The notes beneath the pieces were generated by a model that was not told where the DNA came from, ran no database searches, and worked only from the letters and a program-made list of their open reading frames with translations. Positions 9,837-19,683 of a stretch of 64,000 nucleotides of DNA are shown here, in pieces (positions within the stretch are counted from its first letter, which is position 1; each line of letters opens with the position of its first letter). Made by a program: the position numbers and the translations under genes. The stretch is from the NCBI GenBank assembly GCA_964036045.1, contig OZ038378.1:23797935-23861934 (forward strand), written 5' to 3'. The stretch is from Eutreptiella sp. 'Long Island Sound 2002'. Taxonomy: Eukaryota; Euglenozoa; Euglenophyceae; Eutreptiales; Eutreptiaceae.

Positions 9837-12315
9837 GAACTCGGCGGGACAGGTCACCTCGAACCCCTTGTTCCGCAATTTGCGGGCCATCCTCATGAAA
9901 CGGCATTTCTTCTTAGCGTTGCCGTCATCACCGCCTTCATGCTCACGCTTAGCCCCTTGTTCTCGCTGGGCCTGCGTTTGTGAGCGTGTGGTAGGACCAG
10001 ACTGCCCTCCAGAGGGCTTGGAGTTCCCCCCTGGATTAGGGTTGGGGTTGCCTCCGTTCTTGTCCGGGTTCTTGTTGTCCTTGTCTGTCTGGCTGTTAGC
10101 GCCTCCTCCTCGTCCACCTTGACTCTTGTCTTGCCCTTGTCCACGTCCTTTCGACTTGCCCTTGCCGGAGTCGTTGCCGTTGCCTTTGCCTCCACCTTTG
10201 CCAGAGCCTTTGCCCGGATCCTCACCCTTCAGCTTCGCCGACAGGCGCTGCTTGTGGTAGCACTCATCCTCATAGTGCTTCCTCTTCCCACAGAAGGCAC
10301 AGGTGATAGCACACCTGTAGTGATCCGGCATCTTCGCCTTGGCGCCGGTGTTGGTCTCCTGCTTCTTCCCTTGGACTACGAAGCAGTCTCGCTGCTCGCA
10401 GTCAGGGGCGTGCTGCAGGTGGCCCTGCTCATCTCTGGCATCACACCAGAAGAGCTCCTTGACGTTTTCCATGATACGGGCGTGTTTGGGTGTAGTCCCC
10501 TGTCCAGGTCTGGATCCCTGGTACCCTTTGCCTTGGCTTCCAGAGCCTCCCCCTCCAGAACGGTAGTTGTTCAGGTGCTGGTCGCTTTCTTTCTCCAGCG
10601 CCAGCTCCAGGAGTAGTACACAGAAATCCTCGTAGTGGAGGGCTCTTGCCTTGCGCTCTGCCGTTGAACGGCACTCGTCCCACAGCTCTCGGGGGAGCTT
10701 AGCCACCAACCAGAAAAGCAGGTGGTCGCTGCTGTAGGAACCGGGCGTCATTCGTCCAGCCCAGTGATCCAGGTCAGCCAATAGCTCAGAGACCCTGCCA
10801 GGTTTGGGGTTGTTGGGCAGCACGGCCAGGTTCTGGATCTCGGCCCTGATGGAGAGGTCGGTTTCATAGGTCGGGTACTGCCTCTCCAAGGCAACCAACA
10901 CATCGGCAAAGGTGGCGGACTTAGTCACGATCTGTTTGACCTGCTTCTCCAGGTACTTGGTCTGGCAACACTGCAGGAGCAGATCGCACTTGACCCGTCC
11001 ACTAGCGTGGGTTCGGCCGGTCAATCGAAGGAACCGGCCAAAATTCGCAGCGAACTCGCTGAGGTCCTTGCCTGTGAACTCAGGCAAGTTCACCACTATC
11101 TTGGAGGTGGCAATGGCCTTAGCCTCCTGAGACCTGCATCCCTCCGGGCGCCGGGTCTTCCTCTTCTTCTTTTTCTTCTGCCCACTTGGGTTCTCAGGGT
11201 CCTCAGGGTCGTCGTCCTCCGAGGGCGAAGCAGAAGTCATGGACGGCAGCTCATCATCAGAGGGGTCTCCGCCTAGGTCACTAGAGCCATAGGGCTCCAC
11301 GTCAACCATTGCCCTCAGGGCTGTCAGCCCCAGCCGGTCCAGCTCGGCTCTCGTAGAATTCCCCACGTGGCTGTAGGGTGGCTGGGCTGTTCTCGGTACG
11401 AAAGGGCTTCTCGGTATCGGTCGGCATCGGTCGGCTCCTCAGGCTCCCCAGGGTGTTTGTCAACCCTGCCACCAGGTGGTTAGCCTGTACTCCATGAGGT
11501 GAAATCCCCACCATGGTAGGTGACGCTTGGGGCAGAATCAGGGGCTCTAGTTTAGCCCGAATCTCTTGAGTGAGATCGCCCACAAGTTCAGAGGTGGCTC
11601 CTCGGAGAGCCTCTTTTATCTCGGATCGCGTCAGGGACCTGTTGGAGGATCTCCCCGATCCTCTACTCCTGCTCCCGCATGACTCAGGTCCTCTCCTCAG
11701 CCCACTCAGAGTTGCATACCCAGGAACATCCACATAGGTTCCTGTAGCGGGTAGAGGATGGTGATAGTCAGCCGCATACCATCGCGGCGCAGAACTGGAG
11801 GCCACCGGCTCACTGGTAGTAGTACCCTCCGGAAACGCAGTGGTAGGTGGGTTCACACCATAGGCAGGGTGGGTAGGCATACCAGTAAAGCCTGTGCCCT
11901 CAGCCATAGGCGGGTTGGTTATGGGAGTGGATGTTGTAGCGGCTGGGTCTGGAGTTGAGAGTATGGTGGTTGTAGGAGAGGGTGATGCTTGGAGGCCAGA
12001 AGCGCTTGGTGTGCCCTCGAAGGTCGACTCACCCGTCGGGTCGTGCCCATGGTCTACTCCTTTGTCTGCCATGCTTTCTCCAGCATCCTTTTCTCTCTCC
12101 CTGTGCCTCTTCAAAGGGTTGGTGTCCACCTCCTCGACTGAGAGGGCCCGGAAGGCCGACTGAAGTCCTTCCAGCGAATCATCCGCCACGTCCACTGGCC
12201 CATGTAAGGGCACCGAAGGTACAGCGCTAGGTCCAGGTCTAGGTTCACCAGGTGCTGGCATTGCTGGTGCCTCAGGCGCCGTCCTCACGTCGGTGTCCTC
12301 CTTCTTTGTGTCCAT
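9834..12315 (-). pseudogene. gag: Gag of element A, one frameshift
   Basis: Two frames (11,302-12,315 and 9,834-11,366) together match the single 832-residue gag of B. The frame changes near 11,395, where A lacks bases present in B. The N-terminus is Pro/Ala/Thr-rich and probably disordered. A helical capsid-like region follows (VVNLPEFTGKDLSEFAANF, then the ALERQYPTYETDLSIRAE region). A CCHC zinc knuckle CAFCGKRKHYEDEC lies near 10,262-10,303, and the tail is Gly/Lys-rich. ATG at 12,313-12,315 follows the primer site by about 85 nt. Gag would form the particle shell and bind the RNA. Confidence 0.88.
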
Positions 12316-12400
12316 ATTCGCCCTTCTTGCTTATATATGACAGATCTGGGCGCATTGGATGTACAACACGGGCCTGCAGCCGGTACGCAAAGACTGTCTG

Positions 12401-12413
12401 CCTCTTGCTACCA
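12401..12413 (-). promoter_or_regulatory. Primer binding site of element A
   Basis: In sense, TGGTAGCAAGAGG begins at the last base of the 5' LTR. It resembles the initiator-Met type site (TGGTAGCAGAGG) with one extra A. Element B has the identical sequence in the same place. Confidence 0.65.
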
Positions 12414-13205
12414 GAAGGTTTTATAGTGATTTCAACACTGTGTGTTTGTTGTGCCTCTCCTGCTGCCTGCTGCTGGTGTAGGGTTCCTGCTGCCTGTTTT
12501 TGATGAGGGAAATGTTTTATTCTGGAAATACAACCCATCCAGGATAACCCAAGCCAGAGATAAGCAAGTAGAAGATAAACAGGATCGAAGCATGAAGGGC
12601 TGCAGTCACAAAGAGTTAGATAAAGACAACTATCAACAATAGACCACAGCAATTAGCATAAATTGCAACTCAGGAGGAAATATTTTACATGTTTGGGAAA
12701 AGCTGATTGGAAAACTGCCCCAAGGGCTCACTCTCATCCACAGTGCCATCTTGAGATGTGCACTCTTTGTCTTTTGGGTCCCATAGGTGCTGACGTGGCA
12801 TAGCTTGTGGCGCTGAGGTCACTGCCATGTCACAGGGGATATTCCTACTTAGCTAGGCTGACTGGGTACTGAACCCAGGACCTCTCAAAAAGAGGTGCCC
12901 CAGCCCCCTAGGGTGCATACCACTAGGATAGCTAAGAATTCATGAGAAATCATAGACAAATTCATAGGCTCTGCCTTCAGTATATCAGTGCCTCAGCAAC
13001 CCAGGAAAAGATGTTTTATAGCTTGTAGCTTGGGGATTAAGGGGTCCACACAACATCCTGATTTAGTGTTTGGTTCCATAGGTCAAAATGTGTTATCACC
13101 CATTTTGGTTGGACCAATACTAAGATAAAAATGCAAGAGTGCATAGAGCACCTCTAATACAACTAACGTATACCCTATAGCATTGAAAAAGCACTTTTTC
13201 TTACT
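12413..13205 (-). repeat. 5' LTR of element A
   Basis: This LTR of about 793 bp aligns with the two 798-bp LTRs of B and the LTR of D. In sense it starts AGTAAGAAAAAG and ends TTCT, so it lacks TG...CA ends. It holds a tRNA-like segment (12,848-12,936) and an AATAAA (12,516-12,521, sense strand) near the 3' end of the LTR that could serve in polyadenylation. Confidence 0.85.
12848..12936 (-). other. tRNA-like segment inside the LTR (A copy)
   Basis: In sense the segment is bounded by CTTAGCTA and TAGCTAAG (8 bp). It contains an ACCTC/GAGGT arm with loop TTTTTGA and a CTGGG/CCCAG arm whose loop matches the B-box form GGTTCAGTACC. The D-arm side has about ten extra bases, so it is not a functional tRNA gene. 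Confidence 0.5.
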
Positions 13206-13222
13206 CCCCCCTTGTGCTGTGG
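13206..13222 (-). other. Stub of a second internal region next to A's 5' LTR
   Basis: These bases are, in sense, the end of a 3' UTR plus the polypurine run AAGGGGGG that normally precedes a 3' LTR. The A 5' LTR is thus also the 3' LTR of a vanished upstream copy, as in an LTR-sharing tandem. It breaks at GGTGGCC, where copy D starts in opposite orientation. Confidence 0.55.
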
Positions 13223-13322
13223 TGGCCTTACTCCAAAAGCTATGAAGGCTTGAAAACGTCTATTTGCTACGATGGCCAAAATCTAGCCTAACCACTGCCA
13301 CTGCCCACCAACCCCGCTAAAA

Positions 13323-13751
13323 TTGCAGGAAAAGGGTGGGACAGTGACACACGCACTACAGGTCCTACACACCCTACAGTGGCACCATCCTGGTGGGCGA
13401 GCACTTCTGCAACTGGCTCAAGCCCCAACTCAGGACTACCACTCCTACACACACGCTCTACTGGGTGGCGCTGAAGAAGAAGACACGAGCCCTAGCGGCT
13501 CACCTGTGAGATTGCAAGAAAACACAGAGCTACTAAGCGTCTGTGGCCTAACAGGGACGCCACAACGCGTTTCCCTGCTAGGGCTTGGAGGGAAGGGGTG
13601 CGCCTTTGGCGTGCATAGCGTAAATGATGAAGATGTCTGGCTGCGCTTGCCCCTCCCGGCTGAGTCGCAGCTTGTTGTTTGTGTGATCAGCGCCGCATAT
13701 TTTAGCACGGCTTGGGACTGCACCAGTTCACCCCGACCTTCCCACCTGTAA
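13323..13751 (+). CDS. Small open frame in the 3' UTR of copy D, unknown
   Basis: This frame of about 142 codons is homologous to the open frame at 1,348-1,842 of element A and keeps the same phase for about 95 residues. The product has no recognisable domain. Being open in A and D but broken in B and E, it could be an accessory ORF under decay or chance. Confidence 0.3.
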   Translation: MQEKGGTVTHALQVLHTLQWHHPGGRALLQLAQAPTQDYHSYTHALLGGAEEEDTSPSGSPVRLQENTELLSVCGLTGTPQRVSLLGLGGKGCAFGVHSVNDEDVWLRLPLPAESQLVVCVISAAYFSTAWDCTSSPRPSHL

Positions 13752-15208
13752 GGCAAAGGCAAATGACTGAGGTTTGCGGCTGAGGAACCAAGACTACCTC
13801 CACATATTATACGCTTCTGAGGTAGCCCTATAATACACTGTCCTCAAACCTCAGTACAAGCAAGCAAGCTTAAGGAACTCCACCCGTTCTCTTATAGAAC
13901 GTGGGGTGGAGCCCCTGGGTAACCTAAACAAGGGTTGTACCGAGCGCACCACGCGTGGCCTACCCTTTAATGCGTGTGTGAATGCACGAGCATGCACGAG
14001 TTTACTATCAACCTGTGTCAATCACTGTTTTTCCACCTAATCTTACCCACAATCACGAACTCCACCAGGGGGTGGCCCCACCTGGGCTTACCTACCTTCC
14101 TCACCGCTGGAGAGTGAAGCAAGGTGAGGAAAAAGCGAGACACAAGCGAGAAACGACGCTATGCATATGTGTGTATGTCTAATCACCCTGGACTTACCTC
14201 TAATCATCTGCAATCATTCTAATCTATCCCTCTATCGTTTGTTAGCGCTGCTACAAGGCACGTTCACGGAGACACGAGACGAGCAATATGCATGCTGCAA
14301 TACGAGACGAGCACACCTGTGGTTTATACCTGATTCATTGAAGTCCTTCTGTTGATTTTCGAATTCTTGAATCCTGAATTCTTTCTGACAATGTGGGTAT
14401 AATCTTTATGTTTGTCTATTTGTGTATGTTTCGTCATTTTCATCATTCTGCGTAACATACGTTTATGATCTTATTAAATCTTTATTTTCCGGCGCCTCGC
14501 CAGGAGCCGCTCCTGCGCGCCGCCTTTTTCTGCGTAAAAATTTCTTGATTTAAAAAATCAAGAGATGACTACAAATTTCATAAAAATGTGCATCTTATGC
14601 ACAATTGGATTCTGTCCAGGTATGTGCTTTCAGAAAAATTCTAGGCCGTTTTTTTTCACGGATTTAGGTGTTGTCGCTTCGCGTTTGCGTGGATTCGTCC
14701 CTCATCCTCCCATTCCTCTGTTGTACAGATATCCTCGCAAAGCCTCGCTGAGTAGGCCGCTGTTCGGGCCGAAAAGCAGCAGCAGCAGACTGAACCAGAA
14801 CCAAGACCCCTCCAAGGGGCAATTCTAATTGAAACAGAGCACCCTCGCCCCAGTACCAGGACAGGTGTCTCCATCAGGTTCCATGAGACTCGGGTCGAGC
14901 GTCCTATGATAGTCTGGTGTTGGGTTGTGTTACGCTGCAGCTTGGAGGGAGGGATGCAAATGCATATGGTCTTGGCATGCCCTACTCTAACCCCACCAAG
15001 CCACAGGAACCCCTACATCGCCAAGAGCGCTGAGCTTTCTGTTGGAAATTGTCATTAACAATGCAGCAAGAGTCGCTGGCCATGGTAAAGCGCTCTTTTC
15101 CAGTGTTAGGGAAGCTATAGGTATTTTAAAGTAGGTGTGGAAACCAAGGAAAGGCCAAGAAAAAATCCCTTTTTCCTGAAACTGCGACAGTGGTCGCCAC
15201 CACAGCAC

Positions 15209-15216
15209 AAGGGGGG
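15209..15216 (+). promoter_or_regulatory. Polypurine tract of copy D
   Basis: AAGGGGGG lies directly against the LTR start AGTAAG, as in B (30,089-30,096). Confidence 0.75.
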
Positions 15217-16007
15217 AGTAAGAAAAAGTGCTTTTCCAATGCTTTAGAGTATACTTTAGTTGTATTAGAGGTGCTCTAAGCACTCATGCATTTTATCTTA
15301 GTATTGGCCCAACCAAAATGGGTGATAACACATTTTGACCTATGGAACCAAACATTAAATCAGGATGTTGTGTGGACCCCTTAATCCCCAAGCTATAGGC
15401 ACTAAAAGATCTTTTCCTGGGTGACTGAGGCACTGATATACTGAGGGCAGAGCCTATGAATTTGTCTATGATTTCTCATGAATTCTTAGCTATCCTAGTG
15501 GTATGCACCCTAGGGGGCTGGAGCACCTCTTTTTGAGAGGTCCTGGGTTCAATACCCAGTCAGCCTAGCTAAGTAGGATTATCCCATGTGACATGGCAGT
15601 GACCTCAGCGCCACAAGCGATGCCACCTCAGCACCTATGGGACCCAAAAACAAAGAGTGCACATTCCAAGATGGCACTGTGAATGAGAGTGAGCCCTTGG
15701 GGCAGTTTTTCAATCAGTTTTTCTCAAACATGTAAAATATTTCATCCTGAGTTGCAATGTATGCTAATTGCTGTGGTCTATTGTTGATAGTTGTTTTTAT
15801 CTAATTTTTTGTGACTGCAGCCCTTCATGCTTTTATCCTGTTTATCTTCTACTTGCTTATCTCTGGCTTGGGTTATCCTGGATTGGTTGTATTTCAACAA
15901 TAAAACATTTTCCTCATCAAAAACAAGCAGCAGAAACCCTACACCAGCAGCAAGCAGCAGGAGAGGCACAACAAAAACACAGTGTTGAAATCACTACAAA
16001 ACGTTCT
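15217..16007 (+). repeat. 3' LTR of copy D
   Basis: This LTR of about 791 bp starts AGTAAGAAAAAG and ends TTCT. It contains the tRNA-like segment at 15,485-15,573 and AATAAA at 15,899-15,904. No primer site follows it, as expected for a 3' LTR. Confidence 0.85.
15485..15573 (+). other. tRNA-like segment inside the LTR (D copy)
   Basis: It has the same arms as in A: CTTAGCTA/TAGCTAAG ends, the ACCTC/GAGGT arm, and a CTGGG/CCCAG arm with loop TTCAATA. It is 89 nt long. Confidence 0.5.
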
Positions 16008-16156
16008 CACGGCACCCATACAAGGGCAATGCTCTATTGCTAGATGGCCTTCAAAGAAGCATTGCATCCAAAAACATTGCTTGTAGCCCTTGTAGCCGTG
16101 AATTTATGAACGGTGTAACAAGTCTTGACATTGTTTCAAGGGCAAAGTGTTGGGTC

Positions 16157-17093
16157 ATGGCACCGTCAAAACAGGCGAAAGAGGAGGCTGCAAAGTTGGA
16201 ACTCCCAGAAGATGAAGAAGAGTTTCCAAGACTGAATGACACCAATAGGTCAGAAGATGAGATTGTGGCTGAGATTGACAATGACTTACAAGCGATGGTG
16301 GACCAGGGAGCTCTGGGGCCCGATGAACCGGTTGACATAGCAAGGAATGTTTTCATACCCCATGGATAAGGGACTCACAAGACCACCGGTGATCGCTTGA
16401 TTCTGCTGTGGTACGGCTGTTTGGCACCGCACAAAAAAAGGCCACATGCAAGTACCATCCAAAGGACAAACAAAATTTCGAGTGCGCTTTAGAGATGGGT
16501 ACAAGTACATGTTCAAGCGTGAAGAGATGATGTATAGCATCCCAGATAACGTCCCCTTCTGAATAAATGACGGGGTAGAGGTGCCATCCGATGGTACAAG
16601 TGACTATGGTGAGGAATGTGATGACCAGGATGAAGAAAGTTCCAACTCTGAGTATGAGGAAAACAGAAATAACGAAGGAAACGCGGATAATGACTGAAGT
16701 GAAAAGAAGAAGGCAGAGAAGGCAGCAAAGAAAAAGGTGATACGCCCAAAGAAAATCAAAGCAAAATATACAAAAAAAACTGTTGGATTCAAGCATGTGG
16801 ATATGCCTGCGGAGATGTGGGCAAGACGGACATCTCAATGTGAAACCCACGAGGAACGCCTTCCTTTGTTGGAGCAAGCAGCTACAGAGGGGAAAGGATA
16901 TCTGCTCGGAGTCAGTGCCGCCCTAAGCATTCCAGTGGCAACGTCCAAAGCAATTGTAGAAATATTGCGGTTGTTGATCACGCGTAGCCAAAGCGGGCAG
17001 ATGCATCTAAAGCGATTGTTCGTTGACAGCAACCCAACAGTGTCATTGGAGCCCATCCCTTTGGTGTGTGCACAACTGGCTTCACAGCGGTAG
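16157..17093 (+). pseudogene. Decayed ORF of unknown family
   Basis: A first frame from ATG 16,157 (MAPSKQAKEEAAK) is acidic and ends at 16,369. Coding signal then passes, with a frame change near 16,360, to a second frame reaching TAG at 17,091-17,093. That frame is interrupted by three in-frame TGA codons (about 16,413, 16,560 and 16,696). The middle holds a compact KFRVRFRDGYKYMFKREE segment that looks like a small Tudor- or PWWP-type beta fold. An acidic stretch, a Lys-rich stretch and a more ordinary C-terminal domain follow (WARRTSQCETHEERLP onward). I do not recognise the family. It could be an exon-containing gene, but no convincing GT-AG pairs remove the stops. Confidence 0.45.
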
Positions 17094-17289
17094 TTGCAAT
17101 AGGATGTCATTGTGCACACTTTTCGTCGAACATTTTACTGCATTCATCGTGAACCTGCTACATACTTGATTTGTTGTAGAACACCGGCGATGGCTGTGAA
17201 GCGAGCAACAGCCTGCAACCCATTTGCACGACTGCAAAACTGCAGCAGGCGCTCAGTGCAGCACTAGAGCGAGATGTGGTGTAGGGCTT

Positions 17290-17630
17290 GGAACCGGTTT
17301 TTCAGGTATTGCCAATAACCGGTACCTGTTTAGCATGGTTGTTTGAAACCAATAACCGGTTTTATTTTCTGCACACAATCCAATAACCGGTTTTGTTTTT
17401 TTGCTAAACATCCGGTATCGGCAATTAAATCATAAATAGTTACGTGGTTCAGTATTGTCCAAACCACTTGTACAACTGACAATTGGACACCAAAATTATC
17501 AATAACCGGTACCTGGTTAGATACATAAGTCCAAACCAATAACCGGGTTTTAATATGATGAAAAAACCAATAACCGGTTTGGATTTTTGAAGTGAGCAAC
17601 GATAACCGGTTTTGGATGTCAAAAAAGGTT
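17290..17630. repeat. Cluster of AACCGGTT-type motifs
   Basis: About nine imperfect copies of CCAATAACCGGTTTT or a near variant occur in both close and wider spacing within 340 bp. The core ACCGGT is palindromic. The stretch has no coding signal and lies between the decayed ORF and the exon array. Confidence 0.65.
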
Positions 17631-17719
17631 CCAAGCCTTAATGTGGTGTGTTCGTAGCCTCAAGTGTGACCTTTGTTGCATTGCATACATAGGCCAGCAG
17701 CCTGCTCCATGTTACACAG

Positions 17720-19441
17720 GCGGCACACAAAGGAGATGCAGAGGAAGCCAAAAAGAGAAATGATCCACAGGAGGCAGAAAAAAAGGAGAAGAGGAAACGA
17801 GAGGAACAGGAGGCGGAGAAAGGAGACGAAGAGGCCAGAAAACGGAAAAAGCAAGAGGAAGACCAGGAACGCAAACAGGCGGGTAGTTGCTGCGCTGGCA
17901 CAGTTGAATGATTTCTGCGAATGCTGTGCCATGTTCCGCAAGAGGCAGAGAAGCGAACGGTAGAGGAAGCGGACGACAAAAAACGAGAAGCAGCCAAGGC
18001 AGAGAAGAGAGCGGCAGAGGAAGCGGAACGCAAAGGGATGGAGGACTCCAGACAGCAACAGGTGTAAATCACTCCTTGCTAACTGTGTTCTGTGGAACTG
18101 TGCCTACAACACACATGCACATCGGCAGTTGCAGCCGGACCTCCTCCTGCACCCTGCTCCTTGGTCCGCAGGAGGCAGAGAAGCAAACGGCAGAGGAAGC
18201 GGACAAGAAAAAACGAGAAGCAGACGAGGCAAAGAAAAGAGCGGCAGGGGAAGCGGAACGCAAAGGGAGGGAGGACTCCAGAGAGCAACAGGTGTAAATC
18301 ACTCCTTGCTGATTTTGTTCTGTGGAATTGTGCCTACAACACACATGCACATCGGCTGTTGCAGCCGGACCTCCTCCTGCACCCTGCTCCTTGGTCCGCA
18401 GGAGGCAGAGAAGCAAACGGCAGAGGAAGCCGACAAGAAAAAACGAGAAGCAGACGAGGCAAAGAAGAGAGCGGCACAGGAAGCGGAACGCAAAGGGAGG
18501 GAGGACTCCAGAGAGCAACAGGTGTAAATCACTCCTTGCTGATTGTGTTCTGTGGAATTGTGCCTACAAGTCACATGCACATCGGCAGTTGCAGCCGGAC
18601 CTCCTCCTGCACCCTGCTCCTTGGTCCGCAGGAGGCAGAGAAGCGAACGGCAGAGGAAGCGGACAAGAAAAAAGGAGAAGCAGCCGAGGCAAAGAAAAGA
18701 GCGGCAGAGGAAGCGGAACGCAAAGGGATGGAGGACTCCAGAGAGCAACAGGTGTAAATCACTCCTTGCTGATTGTGTTCTGTGGAATTGTGCCTACAAC
18801 ACACATGCACATCGGCAGTTGCAGCCGGCCCTCCTCTTGCACCCCGTTCATTGGTCCGCAGGAGGCAGAGAAGCAAACGGCAGAGGAAGCGGACAAGAAA
18901 AAACGAGAAGCAGCCGAGGCAAAGAAAAGAGCGGCAGAGGAAGCGGAACGCAAAGGGATGGAGGACTCCAGAGAGCAACAGGTGTAAATCACTCCTTGCT
19001 GATTATGTTCTGTGGAATTGTGCCTACAACACACATGCACATCGGCAGTTGCAGCCAGCCCTCCTCCTGCACCCTGCTCCTGTGTCCGCAGGAGGCAGAG
19101 AAGCGAACGGCAGAGGAAGCGGACAAGAAAAAACGAGAAGCAGCCGAGGCAAAGAAAGGAGCGGCAGAGGAAGCGGAACGCAAAGGGATGGAGGACTGCA
19201 GAGAGCAACAGGTGTAAATTACTCCTTGCTGATTGTGTTCCCTGGAATTGTGCCTACAACACACATGCACATCGGCAGTTGCAGCCGGCCCTCCTCCTGC
19301 ACCCCGCTCATTGGTCCGCAGGAGGCAGAGAAGCGAACGGCAGAGGAAGCGGACAAGAAAAAACGAGAAGCAGCCGAGGCAAAAAAAAGAGCGGCAGAGG
19401 AAGCGGAACGCAAAGGGATGGAGGACTCCAGAGAGCAACAG
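17720..19441 (+). CDS. Tandem exon array encoding a charged coiled-coil repeat protein
   Basis: A 230-bp unit repeats from about 17,942 to 19,441. Each unit reads as a 120-bp exon (40 codons) plus a 110-bp intron: an acceptor with a pyrimidine-rich tail ending CCGCAG, exon GAG GCA GAG AAG..., and donor CAG|GTGTAA. Exons lie at 17,942-18,061, 18,172-18,291, 18,402-18,521, 18,632-18,751, 18,862-18,981, 19,092-19,211 and 19,322-19,441. A divergent 53-codon exon precedes them (17,720-17,878, acceptor ACACAG). All are phase 0-0, so any number can be joined without a frame change. The peptide is Ala/Glu/Lys/Arg-rich (AEEADKKKREAAEAKKRAAE), as expected of a long helix or coiled coil. The first 120-bp copy has CAA instead of CAG at its acceptor. 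Start and end exons are not identified. Read without splicing, each unit ends at a stop, so the alternative is a plain minisatellite. Confidence 0.5.
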
Positions 19442-19499
19442 GTGTAAATCACTCCTTGCTGATTGTGTTCTGTGGAATTGTGCCTACAACACACATGCA

Positions 19500-19645
19500 C
19501 ATCGGCAGTTGCAGCCCTGATGCGGTGAACGAGCGTGCGGCAGGCTGAACGAAATGAGCTGTTGCAGCCTGACACTTGGCCCTGCAGTAGACTAATGCAC
19601 AGCTGCATGGGACCTCCGTTCCACCCTGTTTGCTCTACCACCTAC
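19500..19645 (-). repeat. Antisense fragments of the downstream ORF
   Basis: Bases 19,500-19,556 are close to the reverse complement of 20,157-20,220, and 19,585-19,645 to the reverse complement of about 20,290-20,355. Both targets lie within the long ORF that starts at 19,684. Each piece is inverted, but their order along the strand is kept. The minus strand still reads as protein similar to the sense gene (QTGWNGGPM). Confidence 0.7.
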
Positions 19646-19683
19646 AACACACATGCACATACACACATGTGTCTCACAGCCCC

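Larger units (their letters stand above)
1..13205 (-). mobile_element. Element A: Ty3/gypsy chromovirus, decayed, 3' LTR outside window
   Basis: In sense order (high to low coordinate) it holds a 5' LTR, a primer site, gag, protease, RT, RNase H, integrase, a chromodomain and a long 3' UTR that runs off the left edge of the window. Alignment by eye to element B gives the same layout throughout. By comparison with copy D, the 3' LTR should begin about 190 bp before base 1. Gag and pol carry several frameshifts and one TGG to TAG change, and integrase is split by element F, so this copy cannot encode a full polyprotein. The domain order PR-RT-RH-IN-chromodomain is that of chromoviruses. Confidence 0.9.
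13223..16007 (+). mobile_element. Copy D: 3' end of an A/B-family element in plus orientation
   Basis: The segment holds about 2.0 kb of 3' UTR (13,223-15,208), a polypurine tract and a complete 3' LTR, inverted relative to A and B. Nothing of pol or the pol-proximal end of the UTR remains. The block forms a large inverted repeat with A: LTR against LTR (12,413-13,205 and 15,217-16,007), and UTR against 1-1,765. The bases after the LTR (CACGG) do not match anything at the broken left end, so no target duplication can be shown. Confidence 0.85.

Noticed and set aside
12848-12936. Functional tRNA-Lys(UUU) gene
   Set aside because: The arms are suggestive, but there are about ten extra bases before the anticodon arm and the segment sits inside an LTR in four copies.
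16353-16877. 174-codon minus-strand frame rich in Phe, Leu and Ser
   Set aside because: It is antisense to an acidic and Lys-rich coding stretch, which makes such frames by composition; the plus frame reads as more natural protein.
17942-19441. CRISPR-like array (regular repeats)
   Set aside because: The whole 230-bp unit is repeated with no unique spacers, and the context is eukaryotic.
18069-19641. 149-codon and 221-codon frames on both strands across the 230-bp array
   Set aside because: The unit is not a multiple of three and has few stops, so many frames stay open. The Cys/Ser/Leu-rich antisense frames have no splice logic and repeat mechanically.
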